Positions 44,732-59,600 of a DNA stretch of 64,000 nucleotides are shown piece after piece; the first letter of the stretch is position 1, and each line of letters opens with the position of its first letter. The stretch is from positions 1 to 64,000 of the forward strand of contig SIJG01000092.1 of assembly GCA_023374025.1 (NCBI GenBank), in the 5' to 3' direction. Made by a program: the position numbers and the translations under genes. Source of the stretch: Heterodera schachtii (Eukaryota > Nematoda > Chromadorea > Rhabditida > Heteroderidae). The notes beneath the pieces are model-generated. The model did not search any database. It was not told the DNA's origin and saw only the letters and a program-made list of their open reading frames with translations.

Positions 44732-46304
44732 TAAAATATATAATGCTAAATAATACAAAGAATTCTCTATAAAACAGAACAATACCAACAATAAAATAAT
44801 ATAAAACTTTTATATTATCTATTTATTAAAGTTTTAAAATTGAAAAGTGATTGGATCAGGTCAAAACAATTAAATACGATTGTAAATATCTGATTATTAA
44901 ATATAAAAATTTATGTTGTAGACTTACACAAAAATTAGGAAAATAAAAAGATGGAAAATAAAACTTAGAATTCAATATATTCTTCAAATTCAAATATTTT
45001 AAGAAATATATAACAATTAAACTTAATTATCTCATAATTAATATAAATAAATTAGTTGAAACATATATTGGAATTTAAAAAAGTAAATAAAAAACTATTA
45101 TTTAGTCGAATGAATGTGCGAAAAGGCACAAAAGTGATGAAGCTACTGAGACCACTGTGCAACCAATTTAGCAATTTAAAATTAGCCCCCAAAAATGCTT
45201 CAACATCGTATCTTTCTTTTCAAAATAAAGAATTAATACATTTATTTAAAGAAAAATATAAAATTGCATAGAAATTAGCAAATCGACAAACCTAATTGAA
45301 ATGACTAATTAAAAAAAATAATTTAAATTCAAATAAAATGGAATAAGGACAAGTTATAAAAAATAAAAGATACATTTTTAAGAAATAATTATTTCATCAA
45401 TGTTTTAAATTTACACTTTTCAAATTCATTATTAAAAATAAATATTCATATTGATATTTTTTAATCATTTTAAGCCATTTGATCAGCAATTTTTTTTTAT
45501 TAACCCTAATTCCATAAATATCATTCATCAAAACACCAAAAATTTAAATGAAAAAGCTTTTGAAGAAATTATAATTGAGCATTATAAAATTAAAAAATAA
45601 ATAAATAATACAATTAAAAAACTAAACTTTAAACAAAAGAGGTAATGGTGTCGATGAAGTGGGCAATTGGTGTCGTCGGAAGAAGATACAGTGAGTACAT
45701 GAATAAACAACAAATATTTAATACAATTAAATCCAATTCTATAATTAATTCAACAAATAAAATAAATATAATTTTATTAATAAAATATGAATTCAGAATA
45801 ATAAAAATATGAATAAGAATAATAAAGTACATTTAATTATTTTTAAATACATAATTTAAAAACTTAAAATTTAAATCGAGCAATAACAAACAACATATAA
45901 AAAACAACTATCTGAACTATTTAAATGAAATTGATAACTATTAATATACAAAAGTAGAAAATTTGTCAAATAATTCAGAAACAATAAATATTCCAATGAG
46001 ATTTTAATCCATTTCAATCAGTAAATATTTTATTTAGTTTGAAAAGAGTTTAAAGAAAATTTATAAAAGGAAGTGAATTTAAAATAACAGAATATTTTGA
46101 GCTGTAATCTTTTCAGAGGAAAAGGAAATCCTCAATAATAACACAATGAATATTTACTATTAGAAAAAGAACACAAAATAATTATGAATTGATGCCAGAC
46201 AAAATAAAAAAAGGTAATTTACAAATCCATAAAATGTGAAAATAAATGCAAAATTAAATTAATTATAAAACGGCGATGATTACGGATGGAAGAAGATCTA
46301 AAAG
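44732..46304. other. AT-rich stretch, no gene seen
   Basis: Begins with TAAAATATATAATGCTAAATAA, cut here to its first part TAAAATATATAATGC, which resembles 36205-36260. Frames at 45056-45271 and 45629-45832 are low complexity without features. Confidence 0.4.
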
Positions 46305-47426
46305 CAGAGCTTCGATCTGTTCTTATTTATAAGATTTGTCCTTATTTGAAGGGTCCAAATCTTGTAATAAAAAATGTTCTTATTTGTAAGAAATGTTCTG
46401 ATTTTGGGCTATTGTTCTTATTTTGTTCTTATTTTTAAGAATACATAAAAATAATTAAAATCTTATGGCATACGGGTCCGGGTCCAAGATTTTAAACCGG
46501 GTCTGGGTCCAGGTATCGGGTCCAACCGGGCCCTAAAAAAAACCCAAAAAATATTTATTTTTTTCAAATTAGGTAATTTTTTCTTAAAAATAAAAGCTTA
46601 TACTTAGGGGCGGCCGTGAATTTTTTTTTTTTTTTTGTAATTCTTAATGCGATTTGTAACAAATTTTGTCCAAAAAAATAACTAAATTTTGAGTCAATTT
46701 TATGAAAAATAAAATTTTCTAGTCTGGAGGTGCCGACAGGCGCCGCCGGAAAAAAAAATGGGAATTTTGACCATATTTTTAGCAGATTTTCAACAAAAAA
46801 ATTAGTAGTTTTGTGGACTTTCGGAAAAATTTAGCGAAATTTTTACGAAAATTTGGGTTAAGGTAGATTTTGGAAGGGCACCAACAAGGAAAATCGAAAA
46901 TTTATGCAAAAATACTATTTTTCCTTCTAAATTTATTATTTGATATTTTATAAAAAATTATATCAACATTTTTTGAAATTTTTTTTTATTAAAGAAGAAA
47001 GTAATTTTATTTAAAAATTTTTGATTTATAAAATGATAAACTAACAGTTCTCAACAAAAATCTTAAAAAAAATATTTAAAAGAATTACAAAAAATTTTCC
47101 CGGCGGCGCCTATCGGCACCGCCGGAACCCCTCCCCTCGCCCATTCACCAAAAGTTTTTTTGAATAATGCGCCACAAAAAAATTGTTAAAAATCTGATTT
47201 TTGATCCCGAATGAACTGGGATTTATGATTTGCTTATTTCTCCGAAAAAATTGTTAAAATCAATAATAGGAGGTGAAAAATATAATATGTAATACATTTT
47301 TTGATCGAATAAATGTAAAAATAACTGATTTGAAGCAATTTTGCGAAATGTTCTTATTTTTGACCCTAAAGTCTTATTTTTGGGCCTTTATGTTCTTATT
47401 TTAAAAAATTTTCGATCGAAGCCCTG
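46305..47426. mobile_element. 1122-bp hAT-like element with TTCTTATTT arrays
   Basis: Ends CAGAGCTTCGATC and GATCGAAGCCCTG; flanks TCTAAAAG (46297-46304) and TCTAAGGG (47427-47434) look like a diverged 8-bp duplication. Both ends carry TGTTCTTATTT units. The core has two GC-rich hairpins in opposite orientation (46727-46749, 47099-47125). Confidence 0.82.
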
Positions 47427-48348
47427 TCTAAGGGGCACTCCAGAGAACATGAATTTTAAAATATTTTAAATTCAATGTTTAATTAGTACTAAAATGTCTC
47501 TTTGCCAATTTATATATTAAAAAATAAGTAAAAATTTAGTAATTTAATTAACTTATTTAAAAATTGGACATTTATTTATTAACGATCGAGGAAGCGTTAA
47601 AATGAAGCTAAGAAAAACAATTAAAAATTAAAAAATTGCTACAAATAAAGTTTATCGTTCAATGATATTTTCTAATTTTTTATAGATAATTTTCTTAATT
47701 TAATTATAGCATAAATAAATATAAATAATGACATAAATTAAAAAGAATATTTTTAATAAAAAATCTAAATAAATATTTTAACCTAATGGAACTGGACCAA
47801 ACAACAAAGATTTCAAGATACCAAACATGAGTTACCTTGAATAAAAGAGCACAATTTACTACAATTACTGTAATTATACAATTAATAAATAACTAATAAA
47901 TTTAATTTATTTTTTATTAAAAAATATGAGCAAAATATTAAGAATAAGAATTAAAAAAGATTAATCAATTTTTTATAAATATTTATTTAAAAAACAAAAA
48001 AAAAACCTAAATTAATTAGAGAATAAAAAATCTTTACTTTGAATAAAGAAAATAATTGTTTATATATAATTCAAAAACCAGCGCCAAAAAACCGGCCCAA
48101 CTGAAAACCGGGCGTATCATTTTTTCATTTTCTTTGTTTTTCAGTTTTAAAAATACACCCAAAAGATGGCATTTCTTTGGGAATTATGGGATAGGATTTA
48201 TATATGCTTAACATTACGAAATAGGTATGTATGTACATACTATTCTGTTATTTTTGAATATTTTCTAAAAATATTTCCAAAATTTATTTATTTATTTATT
48301 TTTTAAATTCAAAGATATGATTTTTAAATGAATCAATAAATTATTTGA
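47427..48348. other. AT-rich stretch, no gene seen
   Basis: Contains another member of the GGAACTGGAC..GAGTTACCTTGAATAAA unit at about 47790-47840 and a CCGGCCCAACTGAAAACCGGGCGTAT-like motif (cut: AACTGAAAACCGGGCGTA) near 48090 that recurs near 60290. Confidence 0.4.
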
Positions 48349-49135
48349 ATAAGAGCGTGGTTATTTGACCACGGTCATTTAACCATGGTTATTTGACCTG
48401 GGTTAAACTACCACTAACCTCTGGTAACTCGTAGAATAAGAAAAAAATTGGAAAAACCATGAACCACCGGTTACTGAACCAGCAACCACCTTCTTATTCT
48501 ACCAAAAAACAAGCACCATCTTTTTTTCTAAATAATGGTGATGATGTAATATTTATTTATGCCTATGACGGCATCTTTTTGTTTACTAGATAATAAGTTA
48601 ATATCATAATAAATAAATGGCCAATTCAAATTCTCAATTGCGACAATTTGCAAAATTTTGCTGTAAATTTCAACAAAAACTCGTTTTCTTTAAATGAAAT
48701 AATATCTAATGCTAATATATGTAAATCATATGCAAAAAAAATTGATCTATAAATTTCTTTTTTTGGAATCATAAACATTTATTTTTATGATATTTTTGAT
48801 ATCTTTTTTAAAATAAAGAACTCATAAACTTAATCTCAATTATTTTTAATGAAATTAGTATGTGCAAATGGAGAAATGTTTGCTTTATCCGAAAATATCA
48901 TTTGGGTTATTTTAAAATTAATTAGATTAATTTTTATAAGCGGCTAAAGATGGTGGTTACTTCTGCAACCATGCCCTCTCGCGCGGTAGCTTTTTTCAAC
49001 CATGGTCATAGGGTTAAATAACCATGGTCGTCTTTCTTATTCTACGGGTTAAAGTTGGTGGTTAAATAACCACGAAGTTCATGGTTAAATAACCATGAGC
49101 TCATGGTTGCAAACCACGAGCTCTTATTCTACCAG
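48349..49135. mobile_element. About 790-bp foldback with TGGTTATTTGACC arrays
   Basis: Left end GAATAAGAGCGTGGTTATTTG; right end CAAACCACGAGCTCTTATTC. Both arms are strings of CCATGGTTATTTGACC / GGTTAAATAACCATGG units, and internal TTATTCTACC copies of the terminus occur at about 48435, 48492 and 49040. I could not find a clear target duplication. Confidence 0.7.
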
Positions 49136-52100
49136 CTTTTATTATTAGAACAGGTACAATGATGAATGATGAAAATTTAGTTAAATTCATGGTGCGACAT
49201 TTGAGGATCCGACATAATAAATATTTTAATAAAAATAATTAGATAAATTGGATATCTTTAATAACAATAAAATATCAAAAATAAATAAATAAATATATTC
49301 ATAAAATTTACCAAATTAAAGCATTATAAGAAAGGAAAACTTTTTAGATAAAGCTTGAGTCAAGAAACATGTCAAAAGCTTGATAACCAAGATATAAATA
49401 AAAAATACTAAATTAATTGTCAAATTACGCAAAAATTAACAATAAAATGAATATCTTAATTAAATGAATTTTTTTTAATAATAATATATAAAAGAATACA
49501 ATAGCGTTTTCTTATAATTACATTTATCAAAATTTAAATATTTGAATAAAAATCATTCGTTATTTAAATAAAAAGAAACTTTTTGAATATTATTTATTAT
49601 TTTTTCAATATTTATATCATAGAAATTTTTTGCTCCGAAAAGCAACAAAAAGAGTTCATTATAACTAACTTTAAAATAACTTTTTATTACCTTTATATTG
49701 TTTTGAATTTTTATCTTATCAAAATCGAATTAAAATTAAATAAATATTAAATCATTTAAATAGTAAATATTATATAAATACTACAATTTAAATTAATTCT
49801 TTGCATTTTTGAAAATGTCTTCATTTTAGTGTGGATTTTCAGTTCCAAAAATGGCAAAACATTTTTATTATGTTAAAATAAGGAAAAATATGGACGAAAT
49901 GTCAAAATAATGAATTTTCTAATAAACAAAAAGTAAAAAATATTTAAACTAATAATTATTAAAATAATTGAAAAAATAAAAATATTCCAATGAGATTTTA
50001 ATCCTTTTCAAAAATAAATATTTTAATAAAAATAAATTAATTTATAAAAATAATTCTAAATCTATTTTGTCAGTAAGAAAATTTCATTTATCCTAAATTC
50101 TCTAATTATCATTCATCAAAACAAAAAATGAAGAATAATTTTACATATTTATGAAAATTATAAAAAATAATATAAATAAACAAAAAATAAAAAATCTTCA
50201 TTAAATTATAATATAATTAAGACATATAAATTAATATTCAAAAAATATTTAAATCCTTTTGATATTATAAAGCTCACCCTGATTAATGTGAATTATTGAT
50301 GGAACAAACGCTTTTTGTTTTTCCTATCATATCTTTGAATTATAAAAATTTATAAATTAGCAAACAATTATTATTTTTTCAAAATAATTTCTTATTTTAT
50401 TTTAATAAAAGTAAATTTAACAAAATTATAACTGCGAAAATAATGTATAATAATTAGCAAATTGATATGTACATCACACTATCTGAGAAAATGATTTTTT
50501 GTCAAAATTTTTTAAATACAACCAATATTATATTCCAAATATAAATAAATTAACTTTGTAAAAGCTGAATATTTTAATAAAAGTTAAATATTATTTTTTA
50601 AATTTTAACAACAAAAAAAAATTAAATAATAAGGACATAAAAATAAAATAAAATGCGAAAAGAATAAAATAAAGAAAAAAAAAGTAAAAAACCCCGCCTT
50701 TTCAGTCGTCGGTCTCTTTACGGCATCTGTAAAATTAAATTTCAAAAAAAGTTTGGCGGGTCATTTTGCATTCATTTTAATTGACTTTTATGCTTTTGTC
50801 AGTTAATTGCCCCCTCTGCCATTGCTCCGTCGTCCCTTCTCCCCATTAATTTTCATTAAAAATTTCTTTCAAAATTCTCCAAATAATTTTTCAATTTACA
50901 ATTAGTTTGTCATCATTACCAATTTATTCTAATATACTCGGATTCGTATAAATAAATTGCAAAATATTCTCGAGAAATGATTGCATAAATTTGAAAACGA
51001 AAATTAAATAAATGAAGGAAAAACAAACGAAAATTTGAGAGTAAAATAAAAGAATAAAATAGTTCAGAGTTTATAATCTATGATTTAATAAACATTTAAA
51101 TTAATCTGGAAAGATAAAACGAAAAAATAATTAATTTAAAATTGACTAATAATATTTAATGTACATCATTAATAAATGACATCAATGAAAAAAAGGATAT
51201 TTGGATAAGCTTCTAAAATAAGCATTGTTTAACTAAATGATTTTAATAATTGAAACAAATTTAATATAATGAATATTTTTCAAAATAAATTCGTCAAGTG
51301 TCAGCCCAAAGCTTCAATGGGTTTACAATCAAACGTTAGATTATTCCGCCGGTGGTGACTAATTTCAATATTCTGGGATTTTCAGAGATTATAATTTATA
51401 TATTTTTTGATATTCTAATTTTCAGTTTCCATTTTTATATAAAATACAAATAATACTTAAATAATTTACATCATTAAAAAAAATAAATTTCAAAATATTT
51501 ATTTTAAAATTATTTAAAAAATCAGTTTTAAAAAATTATTCTCTGTAAATGAATTAATAAAAATTAAGATCAAATTGCAAAGTAAAAAAAAAACTATTAA
51601 TTTATACTTATTCATTATTTAATGATAATTCTTATTGAAAAAGGCACCGCCGTAGCAAAAATTGTGTTAAAAAAGCGCTATTAAACCATAGCTAATAAAA
51701 AAATTGCAAAATTATTAATAAATATTTAATTTAAAAACTAAAAAACTAAATCGAACTAATAACTATAGAAATTTGAAAACTAAAATAATTTACTATATAA
51801 AAATAGAAATGTTGCAACTAATTCGTAAACAATAAATGTTCCAATAAGATTTTAATCCCTTTCAATCAACAAATTTTATAAAATAAATTAATCATAAAAA
51901 TAAATTAATTACAATTAGAGGAAATAAATAAAAATATTTTTATTAATACGAGGTCGTTGTTTCTGGAATTGGAACTTGTGTAGAGTACGAGAAAAAAAAA
52001 CATAAAAATCCCAAATAAATATGCATATTAGATATTTTAACTCATTTTAAGGCCATTACGAGTCAGCAAAGTAAAAAATTCCGCAATTATCAAATTATCA

Positions 52101-52430
52101 TTAATCAAAATCAACCAAAAACTTAAATGAAAAAATCTTTTTGCCAGAGATTATTAAATTTAAATTTCCAATAAAGAAATTTAACTGATTATTAATACAT
52201 CATAATTACTTCATTTAAAAATTGTTAAATCCTTATATAAAAATTTTTGAAATAAAAAAAATAATTCAGCAAAAAGATACAAAAGCAATAATTTAGAAGA
52301 GAAAGAAAAATCACTAATTTACATTTAGTTATTAAATAATTATTCTTGAAAAGCGAGTGATATTCATATAAAAGCATCATGTTCTCTGAACGAGATAAAT
52401 TAATTTAAATTTAATTAAAAAGTAGCATAA
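49136..52430. repeat. Very AT-rich, repeat-derived, no gene seen
   Basis: Apart from the third copy of the CGGCATCTGTAAAATTAAAT..GGCGGGTCATTTTGC block at 50700-50920, this is plain AT-rich DNA with short A/T motifs. No frame above 60 codons has recognisable content. Confidence 0.5.
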
Positions 52431-53640
52431 AAAAAATAACTACATATTTTATGAAAAATAATTTAATAACACAATAATATATTTTTTCCTTCCTATTTAT
52501 CTTTAAATAAAAGAACATACAAAAATTATTTATTCCTAAATTATATCAAAATAATATAAAAATAATTCAATGCATCGCTGATTAATTTTTTTCAGGTGTA
52601 AATATAATTTTTTTTAAAATATGAGTAAAATTTTAAAAATACAAAAATAATGCTTAATGTGAATCTAAAACAGACAAAATTAAAAAAAAATCAAGATTTA
52701 GTTTTTTTTGCCAAAAATAAAATTTTTTTTTTAGTTTTACTTATTGATATTAAATTTATTATTATTTAAATAGTTTTATATTCTCTTGTATAAAGAAAAA
52801 TATAGTGAAGAATAATGTCAAATAATATTCGTTATTTTTTAAAATAAATCCAATTTTGTAAAAATAAATATTTTTTTTTTATTAAATTTAAATAATTACA
52901 TTCCATTATTTATAATTTATCATCGTTTTATTTGTAATGATTTAACTTAAAAGAAAAAATTGTGATTAATAAAAAAAATAAAAATTTATTCATTAATTCT
53001 TGTCAATTGACTTAAATTAATAATGGTTAAAAAAATAAAAATAACTACATATTTTATGAAAAATAATTTAATAACACAATAATATATTTTTTCCTTCCTA
53101 TTTATCTTTAAATAAAAGAACATACAAAAATTATTTATTCCTAAATTATATCAAAATAATATAAAAATAATTCAATGCATCGCTGATTAATTTTTTTCAG
53201 GTGTAAATATAATTTTTTTTAAAATATGAGTAAAATTTTAAAAATACAAAAATAATGCTTAATGTGAATCTAAAACAGACAAAATTAAAAAAAAATCAAG
53301 ATTTAGTTTTTTTTGCCAAAAATAAAATTTTTTTTTTAGTTTTACTTATTGATATTAAATTTATTATTATTTAAATAGTTTTATATTCTCTTGTATAAAG
53401 AAAAATATAGTGAAGAATAATGTCAAATAATATTCGTTATTTTTTAAAATAAATCCAATTTTGTAAAAATAAATATTTTTTTTTTATTAAATTTAAATAA
53501 TTACATTCCATTATTTATAATTTATCATCGTTTTATTTGTAATGATTTAACTTAAAAGAAAAAATTGTGATTAATAAAAAAAATAAAAATTTATTCATTA
53601 ATTTTTGTCAATTGACTTAAATTAATAATGGTTAAAAAAA
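52431..53640. repeat. 605-bp tandem duplication
   Basis: Copy 1 about 52431-53035, copy 2 about 53036-53640, offset 605. I found one difference (ATTAATTCTTG against ATTAATTTTTG). It is non-coding and AT-rich. Either a very recent event or an assembly effect. Confidence 0.9.
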
Positions 53641-56600
53641 TAAGAAACGTACAAATAAAATTTCTTCATTTATAAAATATTTTCCATTATGTCCTATTTT
53701 TCTCTCCTATTTTTAGAACGATAATTAAAATACATTAATTATGTATTATTAATTTAGTAATTCCTAAGATCAATTATACGCCATTGTGGTCATTCATTAA
53801 TATTTTTAAATTAATTATAATTATTATCTCATACCCTTTTATAATTCTTAAACAATTGTTTTTATTCTTTTAAATCTTTAAATTTTTTAAATTCTTTCTT
53901 GGTAAATATAAACTTTTCGTTTTTATCGCCTATGCATTTAAATTGTATGACCTTTTATTTTCTAATGTATGTTTAGAATATAATTTTTCAATTAATAATT
54001 TGAAATTTATAATTTTTTCTATTATTTCTAATATATTTATCTATATTAATTTTCGTCTTATATTTCAGCATTATAATTTCGCACAAATTTATTTTTAATA
54101 ATATATTTACATTTAATGAATTATTTTGTTAATCGCTCTATTTTTTAATTAATCGTTTTTCTTGTCCTCTGAAGTTTTTTACTTCGTTGTTTGTGGCTTT
54201 AAATTCAGTGGGTAATTTTATATTTGATTTGGCAAATTTGGCTCCATTTCTGGAAAAATATTTTTGAAAGACCAAATTTACCGGAAAAGTGAATTAGAAG
54301 TATTTGACAATATTTTGTGAAAAACGCACGCACTATATTAACCGGTTAATAAGTGATCAAAATTGTTTTTTTTTCGTATTTTTTAATTTGTCCATTACGT
54401 TCATTCTTGCTTCTTTAAAACCCAAAAATATATAAAATTTAATTTAATAATAAAAATAGTTTTTATATTTAAGTTTAATTCTTTAAAAACTCCATTATTT
54501 GTGTTTGAATTACAAAGTAAATAATAATTATAGAATTATAAGAATTTATAATAAAATTATATTAGGTTCATTTCCTATTAGTTTTTATGTAATTTTTAAA
54601 TATAAGGGAATTTATATGACACTTGCAATTTTAATTAATTGGTTTTAGATTTTCGTATTTGAAATATTAGCTTTTATACCTATTTTTTAATTTCACTTCT
54701 ACAACGGTACTTTCAGTATTTTTCAGGTCGTCGCAAGCTACTGATTAAAGTGATAATTGATTAGTTAAAACACATTTTTATAAATAATCTATATTTTCCA
54801 TACAATCCATTTATTTGCAAATTTTGTAATTCGTTATTTACTTTAATATTTCAGTTGATGAATTCATAGAAAAGAAAATATTGAATTTATTAAGATAATT
54901 GTAATGAAAAGTTATAAAGCTTATAATTTTAAAATTATGTATATATTTTCGCTTTAAATACATTTCAAGGTCGCACGTTTTATTAAATAATTCTCGAGAT
55001 TAATGAATAATAAATTTAAAATAAATTTTTATGCATTAACCAAAGAAAGAATGTGCAATTGCGCAAAAGAATTTACCTTCAATTGGAAAAACTTCCAAAT
55101 TATTTGTACAAAATGCAAATTTTAACTTTAAAGACCTAAATTATTTCTCTTATTAATTTTTTAAAAAATTATTAAAAATTTTTGAAGGTAAATGCAAATT
55201 AATTAAAAAATAGCAAAAAATAAAAAACTAAAAGTATGTTTAATGAAAAACATTTATAATGGATATTTTAAAAATTATTTATAATATTCCTTCAGAAATA
55301 AGTAAAAAGTTAGAGGAAAAGAATGAAAAGAAATCAAAACAATTGATTTATTATTTAGTAAATTTAATTCAATTATAAAATCAGATGTTGGATTTGAATT
55401 TGAAAGAACGAAATCAGCGAAAAAAAAGAAAAAATATTATTCCAAAAATTAATAACAATGACACTTTTTAAAAAAGAAAAACAATCATTTGAATTGACTT
55501 TTGAAAGTAAATTAAAAATTGAGAAAATGAACAATTTGAAAATGTTTTAAAAAAACATGAAAATGAATTAATAACATAATTTAATAAATAAAGACTTGAA
55601 ACAAATCTAAATAAATTTTTAATTTTTTTTTCTAAGATGGAAATTCCATCATGGAATTTGCCTAAATCAACTTCATCTCGCAATCATGAGTTACTTTTAA
55701 TAAAAAAGCACAATTTACTCCAATTAAATGTAATTATACAATTAATAAATAACTAATAAAATAAATTTATTTTTATTAAAAAATATATGAAATAAACAAT
55801 TTACATATAACATAAATAAACTAAAATAAATTTATTTTTTATTAAAATATTAACAAATAGTAAAAATTGAAAAGAACAATTAAAAAATATTAATGCATAA
55901 GAAATAAATAAATTTATTTTAATTAATAAATACGAACGAAACAATAAAATTAAGAATTTAAAAAAGGTGCATTCAATTAATTATTTATAAATATTTAATT
56001 AAAAATTTTAAAATTAAATCGAACAATAATAATAATTAACATAAAAATAAATTATCATTAGAAGAAATAAAATATTTTTATTAATACGAGTCCTGTGTAC
56101 AAGCCACCTGAATAAAAGAGCACAAATTTATTCAAAAATTGCAATTATATAAATAATAAATATAACAAATAAAATAAATTTATTTTTATCAAAAAATATA
56201 GCAACATAATAAAATAAGAATAAGAATTTAAAAAGCACATTCAAGTAATTATTTGACTATTCTTTTATTTTTGAATATTTTCTAATAATATTTCCAAAAT
56301 GTTTTTATTTATTTTTTGTTTAAAACTTTCTCAAAAACGCAAATTTTGTTATTTCTGTGCAAAATCAGCTAAAGATTTTCATTCCTGGTAATAATGTTAC
56401 AATTAAAAAAATTCTAAAGCAATTTAAAATAATTAACGGTTACCCCCCATAAAAAAGCATCCCCAAAAGCTTGCACAATTAGCGTCAAGCGAATCCCGAA
56501 CCGATCCGTTCTGGACCGGTACCATTCGAAAGCCCTTTCAATTCTCTACAAGATGGCCCGTGTGAAATAATTGGTGATAAGCAGAAAATTTTGAGAAAAT

Positions 56601-59600
56601 TGCGGTTTTTTGAAAACACCCCTAATTTTAAAAATAAATTTGCACTTTTTGCTTAATAACTTTCTGAGTTATTTACATTTCGGGACCTTTTCGTTGAAAA
56701 TTATGGGGTTGAATTTATATATGCTTAAATTCTGAAATAGTTAAGTACATACAACTTTATTTTTGAAAATTCTTAAAAATATTTCCGAATTTTATTATTA
56801 TTTTCTAAATTTTTCGAAAAGGCACAAATTTTGTTATTTTTGTGCAGAATCAGCTAACGATTTTCATTGTGTTAAATTGCTCATTTCTTCTCCAATTTAA
56901 AAATTTCATCTCCCTTAACGATTGAAAATTCACCACAAAAATTTTATTTTCCTAAATAATTATTAAAATTTTTATGACTTATGTTGAACTTACGAAGAAT
57001 AAACAAATCTGATGAATGAAAAGATTGGATAAATTCTATAAAACAAATGAATTTAAATAATATTTTATATAAATGTAAAAAGATTTAAGAGGCTAATCTG
57101 CTAAACTTTCACATTATTTTTTGTCTTTTTGAACACACAGAAATTTAGAAATATTTAAATTGATAAAATAAATAATCAAAGGACAAAAAAGTTCCAAAAT
57201 GAAGAGGTATTAGCAAGAGATTAAATAAAAATAAATAAATAAATAAATATTAAATTGTGAGTATTTAATAAAAATGAAGATAATTAATGATTTTGTATAT
57301 GCTTACACACACATAAAGAAATCAAAGTCAAACTTACGAATACAAAAAGTATGATGAATGATGAAAATATTAGTTAAATTCTATAAAAATATAAATAATA
57401 TTTCTAAAAATGTCAAAAAAATTTAATGCGTCTCCGAAACTCTCACATTTTTTTCTGTCTTATTGATAAATGAATAAAATTGATAAAAAATATAATAATT
57501 ATAAACTTAATAAACAAATAATAATAATAATATATATATATATATATTAAAATGATATTTTTATTTTATTTCATCTATTTGACCTACCCTAATAAATGCA
57601 TTTTAAAAATAATTCATAATTACTTATGAATTTTAAAAATTAAAGACTTCATTAAAAACATACCCAAATAAAGTGAAAAATGAAAAGGTTTAATCACTTT
57701 TTCTATGTTTATATTTAAACATATGTAGATTAACCTATGCCGAACTTACGAAGATAAATAATATGATTAGTGAAAAGATTGGATAAATTCTTTAAAAAAC
57801 AAATGATAAATAATATTTTATTAAAATGTAAAAAGATTTAATGAGGCTCGTCTCCAAAACTCTCACATTTTTCCTCATTTTACTTACTAAATGAATAAAA
57901 CTGATAAAAAATAAATAATAATCATCATAAAGTTAACAAACAAAATAATAATATTTTAAGTATTCAAATTGCGAAAATCTAAATTAAATTTTTTAGTTTA
58001 TTCTAATTTAAATTTCCAATTCAGAGAGTCTTGGAAAGTGACCTTAAATGTTTACTCTTTTATTTTTACAATTATTATGAAAATTTGGTAATTTTTAATA
58101 CGAAAACCAAACTTATTTTCTATAAATTTTAATTTTGTTTAAATAAAAGAAACTAAAAATTTTAATGAAAAACAATTAAAATAATTTGAAAAATCAAAGA
58201 GAAAATAATTGAGTGTTATATCAATAAAAATCAAATTAATTCTGACAAATTAATTAATATCATTTGGAAGAGGGTTTATCATTTTCTGTAAAGAGAATTT
58301 ATAAAAGCGCTATTAAATTTATAATTAATGCATTACAAATAAATTAAAAATAGCATTTATAAAATCTAAAATATGAAAAAATATTAATTTTTTAAAAAAA
58401 TAATCGTCTTATAAATACAGAATGAATTGACAGGGGGGGGGGGGGCACAATTTCTCAGCTTTTCCATGAAATAAATGAAAAAAAGAGAGAAAATTATAAA
58501 CAACTAAAATTTAATCCAATTAAAGTAAAGCTATAAATAAGAAACAAATTTTAATAAAATTTTAAAATTAATTATAACAAATATTAATCTAATTTTAAAT
58601 AAAGCAAAAATAATTAATAAAAAAAGGTCTATTCAACTGTTTATAAATAAATAACAAACAATCTTATATGAATAAACAGTCATAAAAACGAAATAATAAA
58701 ATGAAAAGAAATATCAGAGGAAAGGAAACTTAAAAAAATATAACAAAATTTGAATAAGCTAAACACTTGTTAAAAGTTACTGTATTTATAAGAGTAATTT
58801 TAAAAATTTCTAAAAATTCTTTATAAAATACTTAATAAAAATATCAATCCATTTAATTTTTTCTTATAAATGATCAAATCTGAAATAAATTAGAAAAATA
58901 GAATATTCAAGTATTTTCCATTGATTAATATTTTTTTAAATTATTGACCGTAAGAATGAAGCAAGAAGCTAACAAATAAGCGAACAGAAAATATGAAGAA
59001 AATTGAAAAGCACTGAGAAAATAAAACAAAAAATGAAAATATAATCTTTAAATTTTAATGCAAAAATGAATGTTTTAATGAAAAATAATTACATAAATTG
59101 AATATATTTAATAGTAATAAAATTGAGAAATAATTAAATATTTAATAAAATTTTATATTTTAACAGGCTTCAGTTAAGCAATACACCAAAGTCCTGCAAC
59201 AGCCAAGAGAAAAATATAAAAAATATTAAAATATGAAAATGAATTAATAATAATATATGAATTATTCTTTATGAAAAAATGAAATTTCAATAAAAAATTA
59301 ATTTTAAATCATTCGGACACCAAAAACAAAAATGCAAATAATAGAAGAAACCAAAACAAATAAATAAAAACTTAGGAATGCTACAAAGATGGAAAATAAA
59401 AATTAATACCAAAGTTAAATTTAATTAATAACATAATAAATATAATTAAATGACTTGATTTATTTGTTTAGAAAAACACATTTAAATATTCGGAGAAATT
59501 CCAAAACACAATAAAATTAATTAAATACAATTTACATGACATAAAAAGAATATTTAAAAATTTTAATAATTTTAATAACAAATTAAATAAATATTTTAAT

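Noticed and set aside
58433..58446. Poly-G tract as a functional element
   Set aside because: A single homopolymer without context. Similar G or C runs occur at 14.1 kb, 21.6 kb and 28.9 kb in or near repeats.
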